DNA from: JAHBNG01 sp039028975
GTDB lineage: Bacteria > Chloroflexota > Anaerolineae > Caldilineales > Caldilineaceae
Assembly (NCBI GenBank): GCA_039028975.1
Contig: JBCCHB010000161.1
Location: forward strand, 1 to 36,273
Length of the DNA: 36,273 nt
Direction: 5' to 3'
Shown here in pieces: positions 16,501-25,337 of the stretch (positions are counted from its first letter, which is position 1; each line of letters opens with the position of its first letter). The notes below the pieces were generated by a model that saw only the letters and a list, made by a program, of their open reading frames with translations, was not told the origin of the DNA and did no database searches. A program made the translations under genes and the position numbers.

Positions 16501-18501
16501 GAAATTGTCGAGCAGCTTGCCTACCATTACGATCAGAGCGGCTCTAGCCCAGATTCTGTTGAAAAGGCTATTGTCTATCTGTTGAGAGCCGGTGCAAAAG
16601 CGCATCGAGCCTACCTAAATGAGGAGGCGGTTGGGTACTATCAGCGAGTACAAGCTCTGCTCAACGACATCAAGGTAGATGAATCGGCTTTGGCGGCATG
16701 GGCGCACATTGATTGGCAGCAATGGGAATTTGAGGCGTTACAAGGGTTGGCCCTGGTTTATACGGGGATGGGCAACCTTGTCGTGGAGGAAGATTATCTG
16801 CGTCAAGCCATTGCGTTAGGGGAGAAGATCAATATTTCCCCGCCTAAACTGATTCGACTCTACTACGAGTTGGGCGAAGTTCTTTTCTGGTTGTCTCGCT
16901 ATGATGAGCGGATTCGGCTTGGCAAAGAAGGACTGGCTCTGTTAGATGGCGATACGGAATCGGTCGAAGCTGTCATGATGACGAGCCTGATCGCCAGAGC
17001 CTACAACGCAAAAGGCGAACAAGAGATGGGCCATAGACTCACATTGCGTAACCTGAAAGTCCTTGAGCAACTGCCTTATTCCCAGTCGCTACGACCCGCT
17101 CACATTCATGCGACATTGCTCTATCGAGATGAAAAGAACATTGGTAAGGCGACCAAATGGCTCCGAACCTTACAGGCAAAGGCAGAAGCGCACCACGATT
17201 TGTACGGATTGGCTGATGCCTATGGATTTATGTCACTTGTACTCTATTCGGATCAAGGTGACGTGCAACAGGGTATAACCTATCGCCAGCGGTCGCTGGA
17301 GCTGTTTACCCAGATTGGTGCTGTCAAAAACCGCTGCGAATGCCTAACCAACATAGGGAACTCGCTGCTCTCACTTGGCGAAATTGAACAAGGCGAAACA
17401 TACCTCCTTAGGGCATTGGAAATTGTCGAAGAGGATAGCCCCCTTAAGGTCTTTATCAATTTTCAATTGTCTCAACTTCTCATCTATCGTCATGAGTGGG
17501 AAAGCGTCATCGAACGCCTCCAAAGGCTAAGAAAATCGGTCCCAGAGGGGGATCATTACGGCAATGAGGTGCTGGGGATCTATGTACGGGGACAAGCATC
17601 ACTTGCTCTAGGTAGACGCTCTGAGGCATTAGAGTACTTCTCTAGAATCTTTGATCGGTTAGCTGAACCCAATTCTCCATATTGGGGTGCATTGATGACA
17701 TATGGGGCCTACTTTGGGACAGTACAGATGCTAAGCGCTGTGGACGAGGCGTACCAGGATCCAGAAGCCTTTCGTGCTTTTTGCCATGATACATATCAAG
17801 TCATACCTGATACTGTTCGAAAGCATTTGAGCAGCTGGTACCTAACGCCTTGCGAAGTTGACAGTGACTTTAACACAATCGATTTTGGATTTGATACGAT
17901 AAACCTCAACCAACTACCTGGCCAGATTCAGACCGGTGATTGGCAATGGAATGATCCCTTTGATGATTGTTCGTTTGCTATTCAGAGCTACCTGACTCTA
18001 TATGCCGCCAACGAACGGGATCTCTGGCTACTCAACCGGAGCGCACCGCGCCTCCTCCGTCCGGCTTCTGGCGACTTCGCTGTAGAGACGATCTGCGTAA
18101 CAAACCTAACTGACCAGCCCAGTATTGGTGGGCTTTTACTCTGGCAGAACGAAGAGAATTACCTGCGCCTCTGCGTTGGTATCTTCGGCAAAAGTGAAAT
18201 CAACTTTCTCGGCAATTTGAACAATGAAGATCTCTACTTTGGAAGGGGCCGACTACCCTCAGAACAGATCTATCTGCGTCTGGAACGGCTGGGAGAGCAG
18301 GTAACCGCATTGTGTAGTGCCGATGGTGTGAAGTGGTACACCGTCGGGTCCATCGCATTTCCTTTTGATACCTCCACAGATGAACCATTGTCGATTGGCG
18401 TGCATGCTATCGGCACAATTGTCCGTACGATCTATCACGGTGCCTATCCTGAAGGGACAGCCGTCAGCTTTAAGTCATTCCAACTGCTACGAAAAAGCTG
18501 A
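13600..18501 (+). CDS. SARP-like multidomain transcriptional regulator (wHTH-BTAD-cyclase-like-AAA-TPR-jelly roll)
   Basis: 1633 aa, cytoplasmic. Residues 1-95 are an OmpR/SARP-type winged helix; about 100-260 a bacterial transcriptional activation domain (YRNDFLAGF, then HEPVHRHLMMLYA). Residues about 315-490 resemble a class III nucleotide cyclase (ALAFFGVDRTHEDDTERALHA) but lack the N-terminal metal-binding Asp of active cyclases (VAVLCVAIVERE there). An AAA/STAND-type ATPase follows with Walker A GDAGLGKS (535-542) and Walker B ILVLEDLHWAD (about 693-703). Residues about 1000-1420 are TPR-like helical repeats. The last 190 residues form a beta-sandwich resembling DUF1349/concanavalin-like domains (GGLLLWQNEENYLRLCVG, then LRLERLGEQVTALCSADGVKW). 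It probably binds the TGRGAC arrays and activates the hydrolase and 80-aa genes. The C-terminal domain may sense a carbohydrate-like ligand. Confidence 0.88.
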   Translation: MSQLTLRLLGPPLLEVDSKPIDIGRRKAIALLAYLATTGEAHHRDTLASLFWPEYDQSTARSNLRRTLSALNKSIGQGLLISQRSTVALASAFEPTALPEPMTWLDVAHFRHLLATCQRHEHPVNQICEVCLSLLGEAVALYRNDFLAGFTLRDSPDFDDWQYFEGESLRQELADALERLVYGHLALGELDQAIAYARRWLALDPLHEPVHRHLMMLYAKSNRQAVALRQYEQCVQVLQEEMGVSPSSETQELHTAIRTGRLQPASTTGLKFTPGSQSTANRSQSTAHAPLTNNVEEPPSTKSIADTNDEPTAVNELRLVAVLCVAIVEREVGMALSPERIAAQMNQLTEIAVPIVERYEAHLEWLRGETALAFFGVDRTHEDDTERALHAVLELMATAKEMDMVVAAGVAMGTVFVGQLGKPQAITNSGPQISGPVVTLASRLQGAAESDEILVSEALYRQTYRAFRMEPLQEQIRGVTGNPYQLLRPRRQARKTRGIEGLRAELIGRRDERTKLLQAVEQVKQGQGQMICLVGDAGLGKSRLMAELQLALGDSLLQSPTNGSQAATTHHPLPAMKDHLLWLEGRCLEMGTSARYWPILDALRSYLGWKFDEDEPTRAGRIGHVLEQLVTDEILTDKQREEIGPLLGYLLSLRFGNEWDERLAFAAPEQLRHRTLIGLHDLFVAISHQQPTILVLEDLHWADPLTLDLIAVFMEALADIPLLLLCIYRPEQAHRCWQLATQARRKCPERFTELHLRELTPSQSRRMIASLLAIDNLPESVREMIQQKSAGNPFFVEEVVRSLIDAGLVSQLDGRWQATQQIETVTVPESVQSLVMARVDRLEPPLKRVLQQAAIIGRLFSLRLVAQLVSQDSAQHIDLGDALSALTEQAFIYQERIVPEEEYSFKHALARDAVYHSLLLEQRQRYHRQAALALENLHRMPRDDPHGRAGEEIRDEASAKIGYEAGDEIVEQLAYHYDQSGSSPDSVEKAIVYLLRAGAKAHRAYLNEEAVGYYQRVQALLNDIKVDESALAAWAHIDWQQWEFEALQGLALVYTGMGNLVVEEDYLRQAIALGEKINISPPKLIRLYYELGEVLFWLSRYDERIRLGKEGLALLDGDTESVEAVMMTSLIARAYNAKGEQEMGHRLTLRNLKVLEQLPYSQSLRPAHIHATLLYRDEKNIGKATKWLRTLQAKAEAHHDLYGLADAYGFMSLVLYSDQGDVQQGITYRQRSLELFTQIGAVKNRCECLTNIGNSLLSLGEIEQGETYLLRALEIVEEDSPLKVFINFQLSQLLIYRHEWESVIERLQRLRKSVPEGDHYGNEVLGIYVRGQASLALGRRSEALEYFSRIFDRLAEPNSPYWGALMTYGAYFGTVQMLSAVDEAYQDPEAFRAFCHDTYQVIPDTVRKHLSSWYLTPCEVDSDFNTIDFGFDTINLNQLPGQIQTGDWQWNDPFDDCSFAIQSYLTLYAANERDLWLLNRSAPRLLRPASGDFAVETICVTNLTDQPSIGGLLLWQNEENYLRLCVGIFGKSEINFLGNLNNEDLYFGRGRLPSEQIYLRLERLGEQVTALCSADGVKWYTVGSIAFPFDTSTDEPLSIGVHAIGTIVRTIYHGAYPEGTAVSFKSFQLLRKS

Positions 18502-18527
18502 AAGAAACGCTCTTTACAAAAATAGTC

Positions 18528-18553
18528 AGTTGAGATACTCTTCATCCTCAACT
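18528..18553. terminator. Hairpin between convergent genes
   Basis: AGTTGAG (18528-18534) pairs with CTCAACT (18547-18553) across a 12-nt loop, in the 60-bp gap between the regulator and the helicase gene. There is no T-tract, so it is only a possible terminator. Confidence 0.35.
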
Positions 18554-18561
18554 AGAGAGAG

Positions 18562-21500
18562 TCATGTGGGGTTTTCTGGCTGGACGGGAGCGACTTGCTT
18601 TGGTAGACACAACCAGATTTCCTTCCGCTTTTGTTTGTTCCATGCCGTCACTTCTAGCTCTTCCTTGAGCAATCGCTTTTCTTGGCAAAGACGTTCAATT
18701 TGTGCATTGAGAACTTGCCTGACTTCATAAACTGCTCTTATGGCTCCCAGCAATTTAGCTGTCTCAGAGTGTGCGTCCGAAGATTGAATCATCACAGCAT
18801 CACCGACAACCAGCAGGAGTGCCTCCCCCCATTCCACTGGTGATATGGCCTTATAACTTCGTATCGTGCGAGAAGCCTTGGTTCGGTCACGCACAATAGG
18901 CGCAGACATGGTGGGCAACCATAAAAAATCATCTTCAAGGCGCATCCAACCTTTTTCACATCCAAGGTCAATGATTCGGTCTGTCACCGGACCCCAATCA
19001 TGGATTTTTCTATACCCTGCGTTGTGGGATAGACGGCGTATGACCTCATCGACCAAAATCGGGCTTTCTTGGGTGACAACCTGAGCAAACCAATCAGCTA
19101 GCTGAGCCACTGACCGGGTACTTAACGGTCTGCTGTTGCGCTGGATGGCAAACGTTGCTGGCTCATACGGTGGCAAGAGCCGCGGCGGATCGACCGTGCC
19201 TTGTCCTAGGTGACGTTCAAGAATAAATGACGTGGATTTGCTTGCTTGTTCCTCTTCATCCCCGTCACATTCCTGCTGCAGTGCCGCTAACAAGCGCTGA
19301 CGTTCACCATCTGGATCCAAACGCCATGCTGTACTCCATAGCCGATAGGTGCGCCACCCTAATCGCTGCAGCACACTCTCCTGAATCCGATCCCGATCAC
19401 GAGCCGAACGAGCCAGAGAGTAGTTATCCCCATCACACTCAATCCCCAATAAATAGCGCCCTGGCCTGTCTGGATCGTGTACGGCTAAATCGACGCGCAT
19501 CATGCCCAACCCGACCCGGCGGGAAACTTGGTATCCATTCTCTATTAAGGTTGCGCTGACGACATCTTCGAATGGTGCCGGTAGATGGCGCTCGCCAAAT
19601 GATGCCTCGATTTCACCCGTCTCCGCATAGTGCAGATAGCTCTTTAAGACCGCAACGCCCCAAGACTCGGTGCGAGACAGATCAATGTCGGCTGCTTTGA
19701 GATTGGTAAAGATCTCACAGCGTCGCTTTGACCGGGTGATCAGTACATTAAGGCGCCGTTCACCCCCCCGTGTATTGAGTGGTCCAAAGTTGAGTGAGAG
19801 CTTTTTGGCTGGTGTCCATCCGTAGCCAATACTGATAAAGATGACATCCCGTTCATCACCCTGCACATTCTCCAAATTTTTGACAAAGAAAGGCTCATTG
19901 GGGTGCTCCGAAAAGAACATTTCAGCCTCGGGATGGGTGTGCTGCAACTGCTCTACCTTAAGCCTAATTGCATCTCGCTGGGCCGTGCTAAAGGTTGCCA
20001 CACCCAAAGAAAGGTGTGGTTGGGTTAGTGCATGATTTAGTACGGCCCTGGCTACATGTTCAGCCTCAATCTGATTGGTACGCGTCTGCCCCCTATCATA
20101 TGTGGCGTCTGGTAAATAATGATAGCGTAACCCTGTATCACTCCGTGCTTCATCTGGGCTGGGGAAGGTGACCAATTCACTCTCATAAAATGCTTGATTG
20201 GAGACAGTAATCAGAGATTCGTGAAGACTTCGATAGTGCCATTGCAACGTCCGTTGGGGGGCTTTTTGCCGAATAAAGAGATCGAAAATGCTCTCGGTAT
20301 TGTCCAGACCGGTTTCCTCCTCCCCATCCTCCTCATCGAACATCTTGTCAAAAAACGAAGTGGGCGGCATCTGTTTGCTGTCTCCTACTACAATCGTTTG
20401 CTGCCCTCGTAGAATCGCACCAAATGCATCGACGGGACGTACCTGGCTGGCTTCATCAAAAATGACTAGGTCAAAGGTGAGTTCGCCCGGCGGCAAGTAG
20501 GTGGCGATTGACAATGGACTCATCATAAAGATTGGCTTGATGGCCTGGACCGCCTCACCCGCCATACTCATTAACGCCCGGATAGGTTTGTGAGCAATTT
20601 TTTTGGACATCTCATGCTGTAACTTTTTCATCTGGCCGGCTGCTTTATAACGAGGTATCTGCTTCCAGTGGGTGTGGGCAAGGCGGTAGCGATTTTCTTG
20701 GAGATACGCCTCATCGAGCCTTCGAAAATTGGCGACGCGCTGATTTTGAGTCTTGGCCGAAAAGTGTTGCAGAGTAGGTCGAGTGGCTAGCGCATGGTCA
20801 ATCAAAGCCACATATCGAGTATAACGCACCAGATTCGTCAGATGTTGACCTGCATTGGACCAACGGCTTGCTACTTGGAGTAAATCCCCTAACTGGTGGT
20901 TGGAGAGCGTTTCGGCTTGTTGATAAAAGTCGACCACCTCGCCCAAACGATCTGCCTCGTTTTGCAAGCGGCGCAGATGTGACAAGAGCGTCTCAAAGGT
21001 TGCTTGTTCAAGTTGTTCTGTTGTTTGTGCATCCCACTGTACTAGCTGATTTAGCGCTTGGAATGCTTCTTCATAAGCCGTTTGGACAGAGTCAAACTGG
21101 TTGATGGCGGTGCGTAGCCCGCCGAAGTCGATCCCGTTTTCGAAGATCTGCAAAATGCGTTCCGGTTCTCTATCATCGATCAGTGGTACATGGCCATCGG
21201 CCAAATCTTGGTGAAACCGAATCACCCAGTAAGCGACAATGTGTAGCTTCTGGAGATCCGAATCCAGCCCATTCCAGCGTGCCCCGAAGAGAGCCTCTAA
21301 GGTAGAGGTCATCTTGGCATAGGCTGGCTCCTGCCGTTGTGATTCCATAATGGCATCGACCATGCCCAGTTGTTCTTCCCACGTGCTGGGCGCGGACACC
21401 TTGCATAAGCCAGCCAAGAGACGTTTGGCATGACGATACTCTTTTGAGAAGAGCCGCGCAAAGAAGGAATTTCCCATCATCAGCCCCTGGCGGATGGCCA

Positions 21501-23307
21501 GCACATCCTGTGACCATGCTTCAGGTATGACGGCGCGCTCCCAACCACTTCGTATCTGCTTCATCTCAAGTCCTGCCGTAAGTGCGTCCAATAATGCGTC
21601 TGATTCGTTGTTCCAGGTTGTCGAGGTGACCTTCGTCTCATAGACATTCGGAGCGTCGACAATCCGTTTTGCAAACTTAAGGTGCTCAATAGCATCAGTC
21701 GGCGATTGGGGGGCTGGAATGTGAAGCTGGGAAGCCAATTGTTGGCTGGCTTGTTGCAACTTCAACAGTCTTGCCTCTACTTGCTCAGCACCCTCGACAA
21801 TCTGTGCCTCCAGAGCAGGTGTCGCTTGAGGCGCTTTGCTTCCAAAGAATGGATGATCTTCGGGTATCCCCATCTGCTGCAAAAGTAGCTGTAACGTCCG
21901 CACCAACTCTACTCGCTGCGAAAATTCTGCGTCGGGCCAAGTTACCCATTTCTCTCCACTGAGCGGTGGCATTTCAATATCCGCCAGACGATCACCCAGC
22001 TGCATCAGCAATCCGTATCCCATATATGGTGTGATATCGCTATTGGCAATCGGCTCATTCATGGCACCACTGTAGGTGTTGAGGCCGTCGCGTGCCTGTT
22101 GAAGCTCCGTTCTCTCCGTAAAATCACCACAGGAGATTGGCTCACCCAGGAGTATGGTTCGCTCCAGCTCTTCTAGCATCAGTCGTTTGGTTGTTTTATG
22201 GCTATGCAAGACGAGGGCAGCATCACCTAAACCCACTCCATCGAGACGGCGCTTGACCACATCTAGGGCAGCCATCTTCTCTGCCACAAAGAGGACTGTT
22301 TTGCCTTCCCCAATCGATTCGGCGATGAGGTTGGTAATGGTCTGAGATTTTCCGGTGCCGGGAGGCCCCTGAATGACAAGATTGCGTCCCGCTTTGACGT
22401 CCAGGATGGCCAAGGTTTGGGAGCTATCCGCATCTACTACTTGGTAGCTTTGATCCAAGTCAATATGCTGATCGATGCTTTCATTCTCAGGCACAACGGC
22501 TGGTGGCTCAGCAAACCCTTGGGGACGGATCAATGACGCAATCACTGGGTGCTCTGTTGGCGGCTGATCCCGCCAATGGGTTGCGTCCAAATCGTTGTAC
22601 ATCAAGAATTTGTGAAAGGAGAAAAAGCCAATGACCGCCGCATTCTTGTCTACGGACCAGCCAGGTTGGGGCCGGACCGCGTCCTCGACGTTCTGAAAAT
22701 GGCGAGGAATGTCGAGGACCTCGCCTTCAGGAAGAGTAGGCAAGGCGATTCCATACTCTTGGGACAACTTTGTGCGCAACGGAACATTGTCATCGATTTC
22801 GCCACCAGTATACTTCAGTTGAAAGGGGGTATAAACATATTGACGACGAAAGGTGACGGGAATCAACAGCAGTGGTGCTTGGCGCGTGGTCTCATCACTA
22901 CCCTTTTCCCGCCACCGCAACATACCTAGCGCCAAATAAAGCACATTAACACCTTGCTCTGTCAAAAACGTACTGGCTACATCGACAGTTCGGTAGAGCC
23001 GTTTGAGCATCGTCATGCGGTCATAAGGCGTCTGTAGAGAGCGATCATAGCTTGTTGGGCTGATGAAAGGCAGTTCATCCTCCTGCTTATGTCCAGATTC
23101 ATACACAGATCCATCATGCGCTTCCGTTGAAAGAAAGGGCAAGCTCTTTTCTCGGGTTACGAGAAGATCATATAGAATTTCCGGTATTTCCCCAGTTAGC
23201 TCAAGCCCTCGCGCCCTTAATGGCCGATAATTGATCAATGGATTTCTTAAACCCAAGTAGAGCAATTCTTTGCGTGCTAGGTCAAATTCGTTTGCAAATG
23301 ACTCCAT
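18562..23307 (-). CDS. DUF4011-SF1 helicase-Vsr-like nuclease-DUF3320 protein (probable defence protein)
   Basis: 1581 aa. Residues 1-~280 match the DUF4011 N-terminal pattern (FDLARKELLYLGLRNPLINY). The split SF1 helicase has Walker A GPPGTGKS (314-321), Walker B IFDEASQVRPVDAF (mid-protein), then NVQGDERDVIFISIGYG and RLNVLITRSKRR. Residues about 1246-1345 form a Vsr/MTES_1575-type restriction-endonuclease fold (IENGYQVSRRVG, RVDLAV, ECDG at 1290-1293, RDRDRI, LGWRTYRLWS). A DUF3320-like segment follows (about 1395-1450) and a basic coiled coil ends the protein. All expected nuclease residues look intact. This single-gene architecture is found among anti-phage candidates (I recall the name Hhe in defence catalogues; not checked). 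It has a GAGG ribosome site before the ATG and no partner genes. Confidence 0.88.
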   Translation of the reverse strand: MESFANEFDLARKELLYLGLRNPLINYRPLRARGLELTGEIPEILYDLLVTREKSLPFLSTEAHDGSVYESGHKQEDELPFISPTSYDRSLQTPYDRMTMLKRLYRTVDVASTFLTEQGVNVLYLALGMLRWREKGSDETTRQAPLLLIPVTFRRQYVYTPFQLKYTGGEIDDNVPLRTKLSQEYGIALPTLPEGEVLDIPRHFQNVEDAVRPQPGWSVDKNAAVIGFFSFHKFLMYNDLDATHWRDQPPTEHPVIASLIRPQGFAEPPAVVPENESIDQHIDLDQSYQVVDADSSQTLAILDVKAGRNLVIQGPPGTGKSQTITNLIAESIGEGKTVLFVAEKMAALDVVKRRLDGVGLGDAALVLHSHKTTKRLMLEELERTILLGEPISCGDFTERTELQQARDGLNTYSGAMNEPIANSDITPYMGYGLLMQLGDRLADIEMPPLSGEKWVTWPDAEFSQRVELVRTLQLLLQQMGIPEDHPFFGSKAPQATPALEAQIVEGAEQVEARLLKLQQASQQLASQLHIPAPQSPTDAIEHLKFAKRIVDAPNVYETKVTSTTWNNESDALLDALTAGLEMKQIRSGWERAVIPEAWSQDVLAIRQGLMMGNSFFARLFSKEYRHAKRLLAGLCKVSAPSTWEEQLGMVDAIMESQRQEPAYAKMTSTLEALFGARWNGLDSDLQKLHIVAYWVIRFHQDLADGHVPLIDDREPERILQIFENGIDFGGLRTAINQFDSVQTAYEEAFQALNQLVQWDAQTTEQLEQATFETLLSHLRRLQNEADRLGEVVDFYQQAETLSNHQLGDLLQVASRWSNAGQHLTNLVRYTRYVALIDHALATRPTLQHFSAKTQNQRVANFRRLDEAYLQENRYRLAHTHWKQIPRYKAAGQMKKLQHEMSKKIAHKPIRALMSMAGEAVQAIKPIFMMSPLSIATYLPPGELTFDLVIFDEASQVRPVDAFGAILRGQQTIVVGDSKQMPPTSFFDKMFDEEDGEEETGLDNTESIFDLFIRQKAPQRTLQWHYRSLHESLITVSNQAFYESELVTFPSPDEARSDTGLRYHYLPDATYDRGQTRTNQIEAEHVARAVLNHALTQPHLSLGVATFSTAQRDAIRLKVEQLQHTHPEAEMFFSEHPNEPFFVKNLENVQGDERDVIFISIGYGWTPAKKLSLNFGPLNTRGGERRLNVLITRSKRRCEIFTNLKAADIDLSRTESWGVAVLKSYLHYAETGEIEASFGERHLPAPFEDVVSATLIENGYQVSRRVGLGMMRVDLAVHDPDRPGRYLLGIECDGDNYSLARSARDRDRIQESVLQRLGWRTYRLWSTAWRLDPDGERQRLLAALQQECDGDEEEQASKSTSFILERHLGQGTVDPPRLLPPYEPATFAIQRNSRPLSTRSVAQLADWFAQVVTQESPILVDEVIRRLSHNAGYRKIHDWGPVTDRIIDLGCEKGWMRLEDDFLWLPTMSAPIVRDRTKASRTIRSYKAISPVEWGEALLLVVGDAVMIQSSDAHSETAKLLGAIRAVYEVRQVLNAQIERLCQEKRLLKEELEVTAWNKQKRKEIWLCLPKQVAPVQPENPT

Positions 23308-23606
23308 TATGTCCTCATTACTGATTCTTAGTAGAAAATTATTTCACTATCGTAGCACACATTATTGGTCTGCACATGTGATAATTTGATTATAAATTTA
23401 CGGTATTTGTGGGATTTATGGCGGAGCGTCCGGCGCGAGAATCCAATTTGGGAAGATGATAATGCACTTTCCCTTTTGCCTTCTTGGCATCATGATCTAC
23501 AATTTGGAGTATACTTAGTCGCTAAATATATAATAGGTTCCACCACAAGGAATGAAAATCGAAGAAAGAACGACAAGCACTCCACTAACGAAGGCAAAAT
23601 CCGCTT

Positions 23607-24950
23607 ATGATAGCCCAAATATCCAACCAAACCAGCCTCACCATCCAACACTCTGCTTCCCCAAAGGAGGCTCACCAGCGATTCCTTGACGATGTGGCTG
23701 ATTGGGTCCGAACATGTCGGGCCGAGTATGGGCCGATTCCACCCAGCAATGTCCATGATCAAGGTACCTATACCACTGGTTGGCTTCCCTACATTGAGAG
23801 CATAGGGGACGCAGACGCGCTTGGCTTCATGACCAAATTGCGAGATCAGATCTGGCATCACTTCCATGATACGGGCGCTTGGTCAAATGGGTACTGGAAA
23901 ACAGGAGAAGTCCATCACGCTACAGAGCACTTTGAGCTATTTCTGACAGGGCTCTACACTGCCGCACCAGAAGATGGTGAGACCATTCGCCAATTGATCG
24001 ATGCTGTTGAGCACATGGGAAATTGGGTTGATGGGGTTGAACCGTGGTTTGATTGGGAATCGGGACTATTTCGATCGATGTGGCTGGGAACTGAGGAGGT
24101 GCGGCTCGATCCTGGGCTAGAGATCAATCTCCCTGATCACTTTCGCTGTGCCAATCTCTGCTTGGTTGCCTATAAGATGACTCAGGATGAGAAGTATCTA
24201 GAGCTACCCAAAGTCGCCATTGGTCTTTGGGCGGACGCCATCAACGATAGCGACACGTTGCCCATTGGCTTGGCTCCCCAAGGACCAATCTATGCCCTCT
24301 CCCAAGATTCGGATGAGGCGTACCGCCAATTTGCCGGGCAAGCTCCGGAGCTAGAATTACTTGTCGATCGAGCCGAGAATTTTCTGGCATCCAACGGCGT
24401 CAATACATTTTTGACGCTTTGGCAGTTGACTCAGGATGAGAAATTCTTGCAGGCAGCCGAAAAGCTTTTGGATATCCTTGCAGGTCAGCTCAACGATCCG
24501 ACGGCTGGTTCCGCTGCTGACGTCATTCGTACCTACCGTCGATTAACTGGGCGAACTCGATATGATGAGGCAATTTTGCACGCCGCCGACGCATTGGGCT
24601 CGACACTAATTCAGGCCTTGTCCATCGACCCTTTTCCCCATCGGGAGGCGCGTCCTTCAGGCATTGGCAAGCGCCAGGATATGCCCAATTGGTATGAGGA
24701 CAATCAACCCCGCCAACGCAGCCCGATTCTCCTTGCTACCGCCGCCGAAATCCGCCAAGACGATGCCTTATTGACTCAAAGTTTAGACTTGGCTCGCACC
24801 CACTTCTTACTGGCTCGCCGCGTCTATCCCAATGGTCGTCATCATGGCTGCTCCGCGCGGACAGTCAGTGCTGTGGCGAGGGGACATGGACGCGAGAATA
24901 ACGCGGGAATGGTGACAGGGGTATTAGGGCCGGTGGGATGTTTGCTGTAA
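23607..24950 (+). CDS. Alpha/alpha-toroid (six-hairpin-like) protein of unknown function
   Basis: 447 aa, no signal peptide. The sequence is largely helical, with recurrent motifs typical of (alpha/alpha)6 toroids of glycoside hydrolases, epimerases and related proteins: WSNGYWKTGEVHHATEHFE (about 90-108), GVEPWFDWESGLFRSMW (about 145-161), then repeated units such as MTQDEKYLELPKVAIGLWAD and LTQDEKFLQAAEKLLDIL. These recurring TQDEK(Y/F)L segments mark equivalent hairpins of the toroid. No specific catalytic signature was recognised, so enzyme activity is open. The upstream gap 23308-23606 (299 bp) holds no gene or clear signal. Just downstream is a decayed nuclease fragment. Confidence 0.7.
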   Translation: MIAQISNQTSLTIQHSASPKEAHQRFLDDVADWVRTCRAEYGPIPPSNVHDQGTYTTGWLPYIESIGDADALGFMTKLRDQIWHHFHDTGAWSNGYWKTGEVHHATEHFELFLTGLYTAAPEDGETIRQLIDAVEHMGNWVDGVEPWFDWESGLFRSMWLGTEEVRLDPGLEINLPDHFRCANLCLVAYKMTQDEKYLELPKVAIGLWADAINDSDTLPIGLAPQGPIYALSQDSDEAYRQFAGQAPELELLVDRAENFLASNGVNTFLTLWQLTQDEKFLQAAEKLLDILAGQLNDPTAGSAADVIRTYRRLTGRTRYDEAILHAADALGSTLIQALSIDPFPHREARPSGIGKRQDMPNWYEDNQPRQRSPILLATAAEIRQDDALLTQSLDLARTHFLLARRVYPNGRHHGCSARTVSAVARGHGRENNAGMVTGVLGPVGCLL

Positions 24951-25067
24951 GTGCTGCTTGAATTCCAATCAGGCGTCGACTGCTTCATGGCAATGCGAGT
25001 CGTCCACTATGTATCGAGCATCTACATGGATCTGATTCATAGCGGCGAAACCTTTTTGATGTTCTAG
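24951..25067 (+). pseudogene. Fragment of an Rpn-type (Transposase_31/PD-(D/E)XK) nuclease
   Basis: The 38 codons directly after the stop of the toroid gene read VLLEFQSGVDCFMAMRVVHY, then VSSIYMDLIHSGE. This matches the core of Rpn/YhgA-like recombination-promoting nucleases (LLEFQS..D..MA.R...Y....Y.DLI), which includes the E-x-Q of the nuclease active site. The match ends at a stop after GETFLMF, with no visible continuation and no N-terminal part, so it is a relic. The remaining sequence up to 25337 holds no supported gene. Confidence 0.45.
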
Positions 25068-25337
25068 GTGGCTACTTGTTCCGAGCAGCGTTGAATTCAA
25101 TCTGCTCTCATCCGACTGCTAACCATGTACGTTTTATTAGTAGCCAGCGTACCGTCGGTAGAGCAGTATTGGCCCCCCCAGTCAACCCCAGTCAAGCTCA
25201 TGGCAAGCATGGGCATCATAGCTGTAGGAACCAATGCTGGCTACGTTGGAGGCTGCGTGGACATGACTGCTGTTGCCATAGGTGACTGTTATCGGGCCAT
25301 AAAATTTCTGGAGGTCAATCAGCGAACCTGAGCCTCC

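Noticed and set aside
25125..25331. 68-aa plus-strand ORF (contains AVGTNAGYVGG)
   Set aside because: No recognised family and no ribosome site; it lies in decayed DNA after the Rpn fragment.
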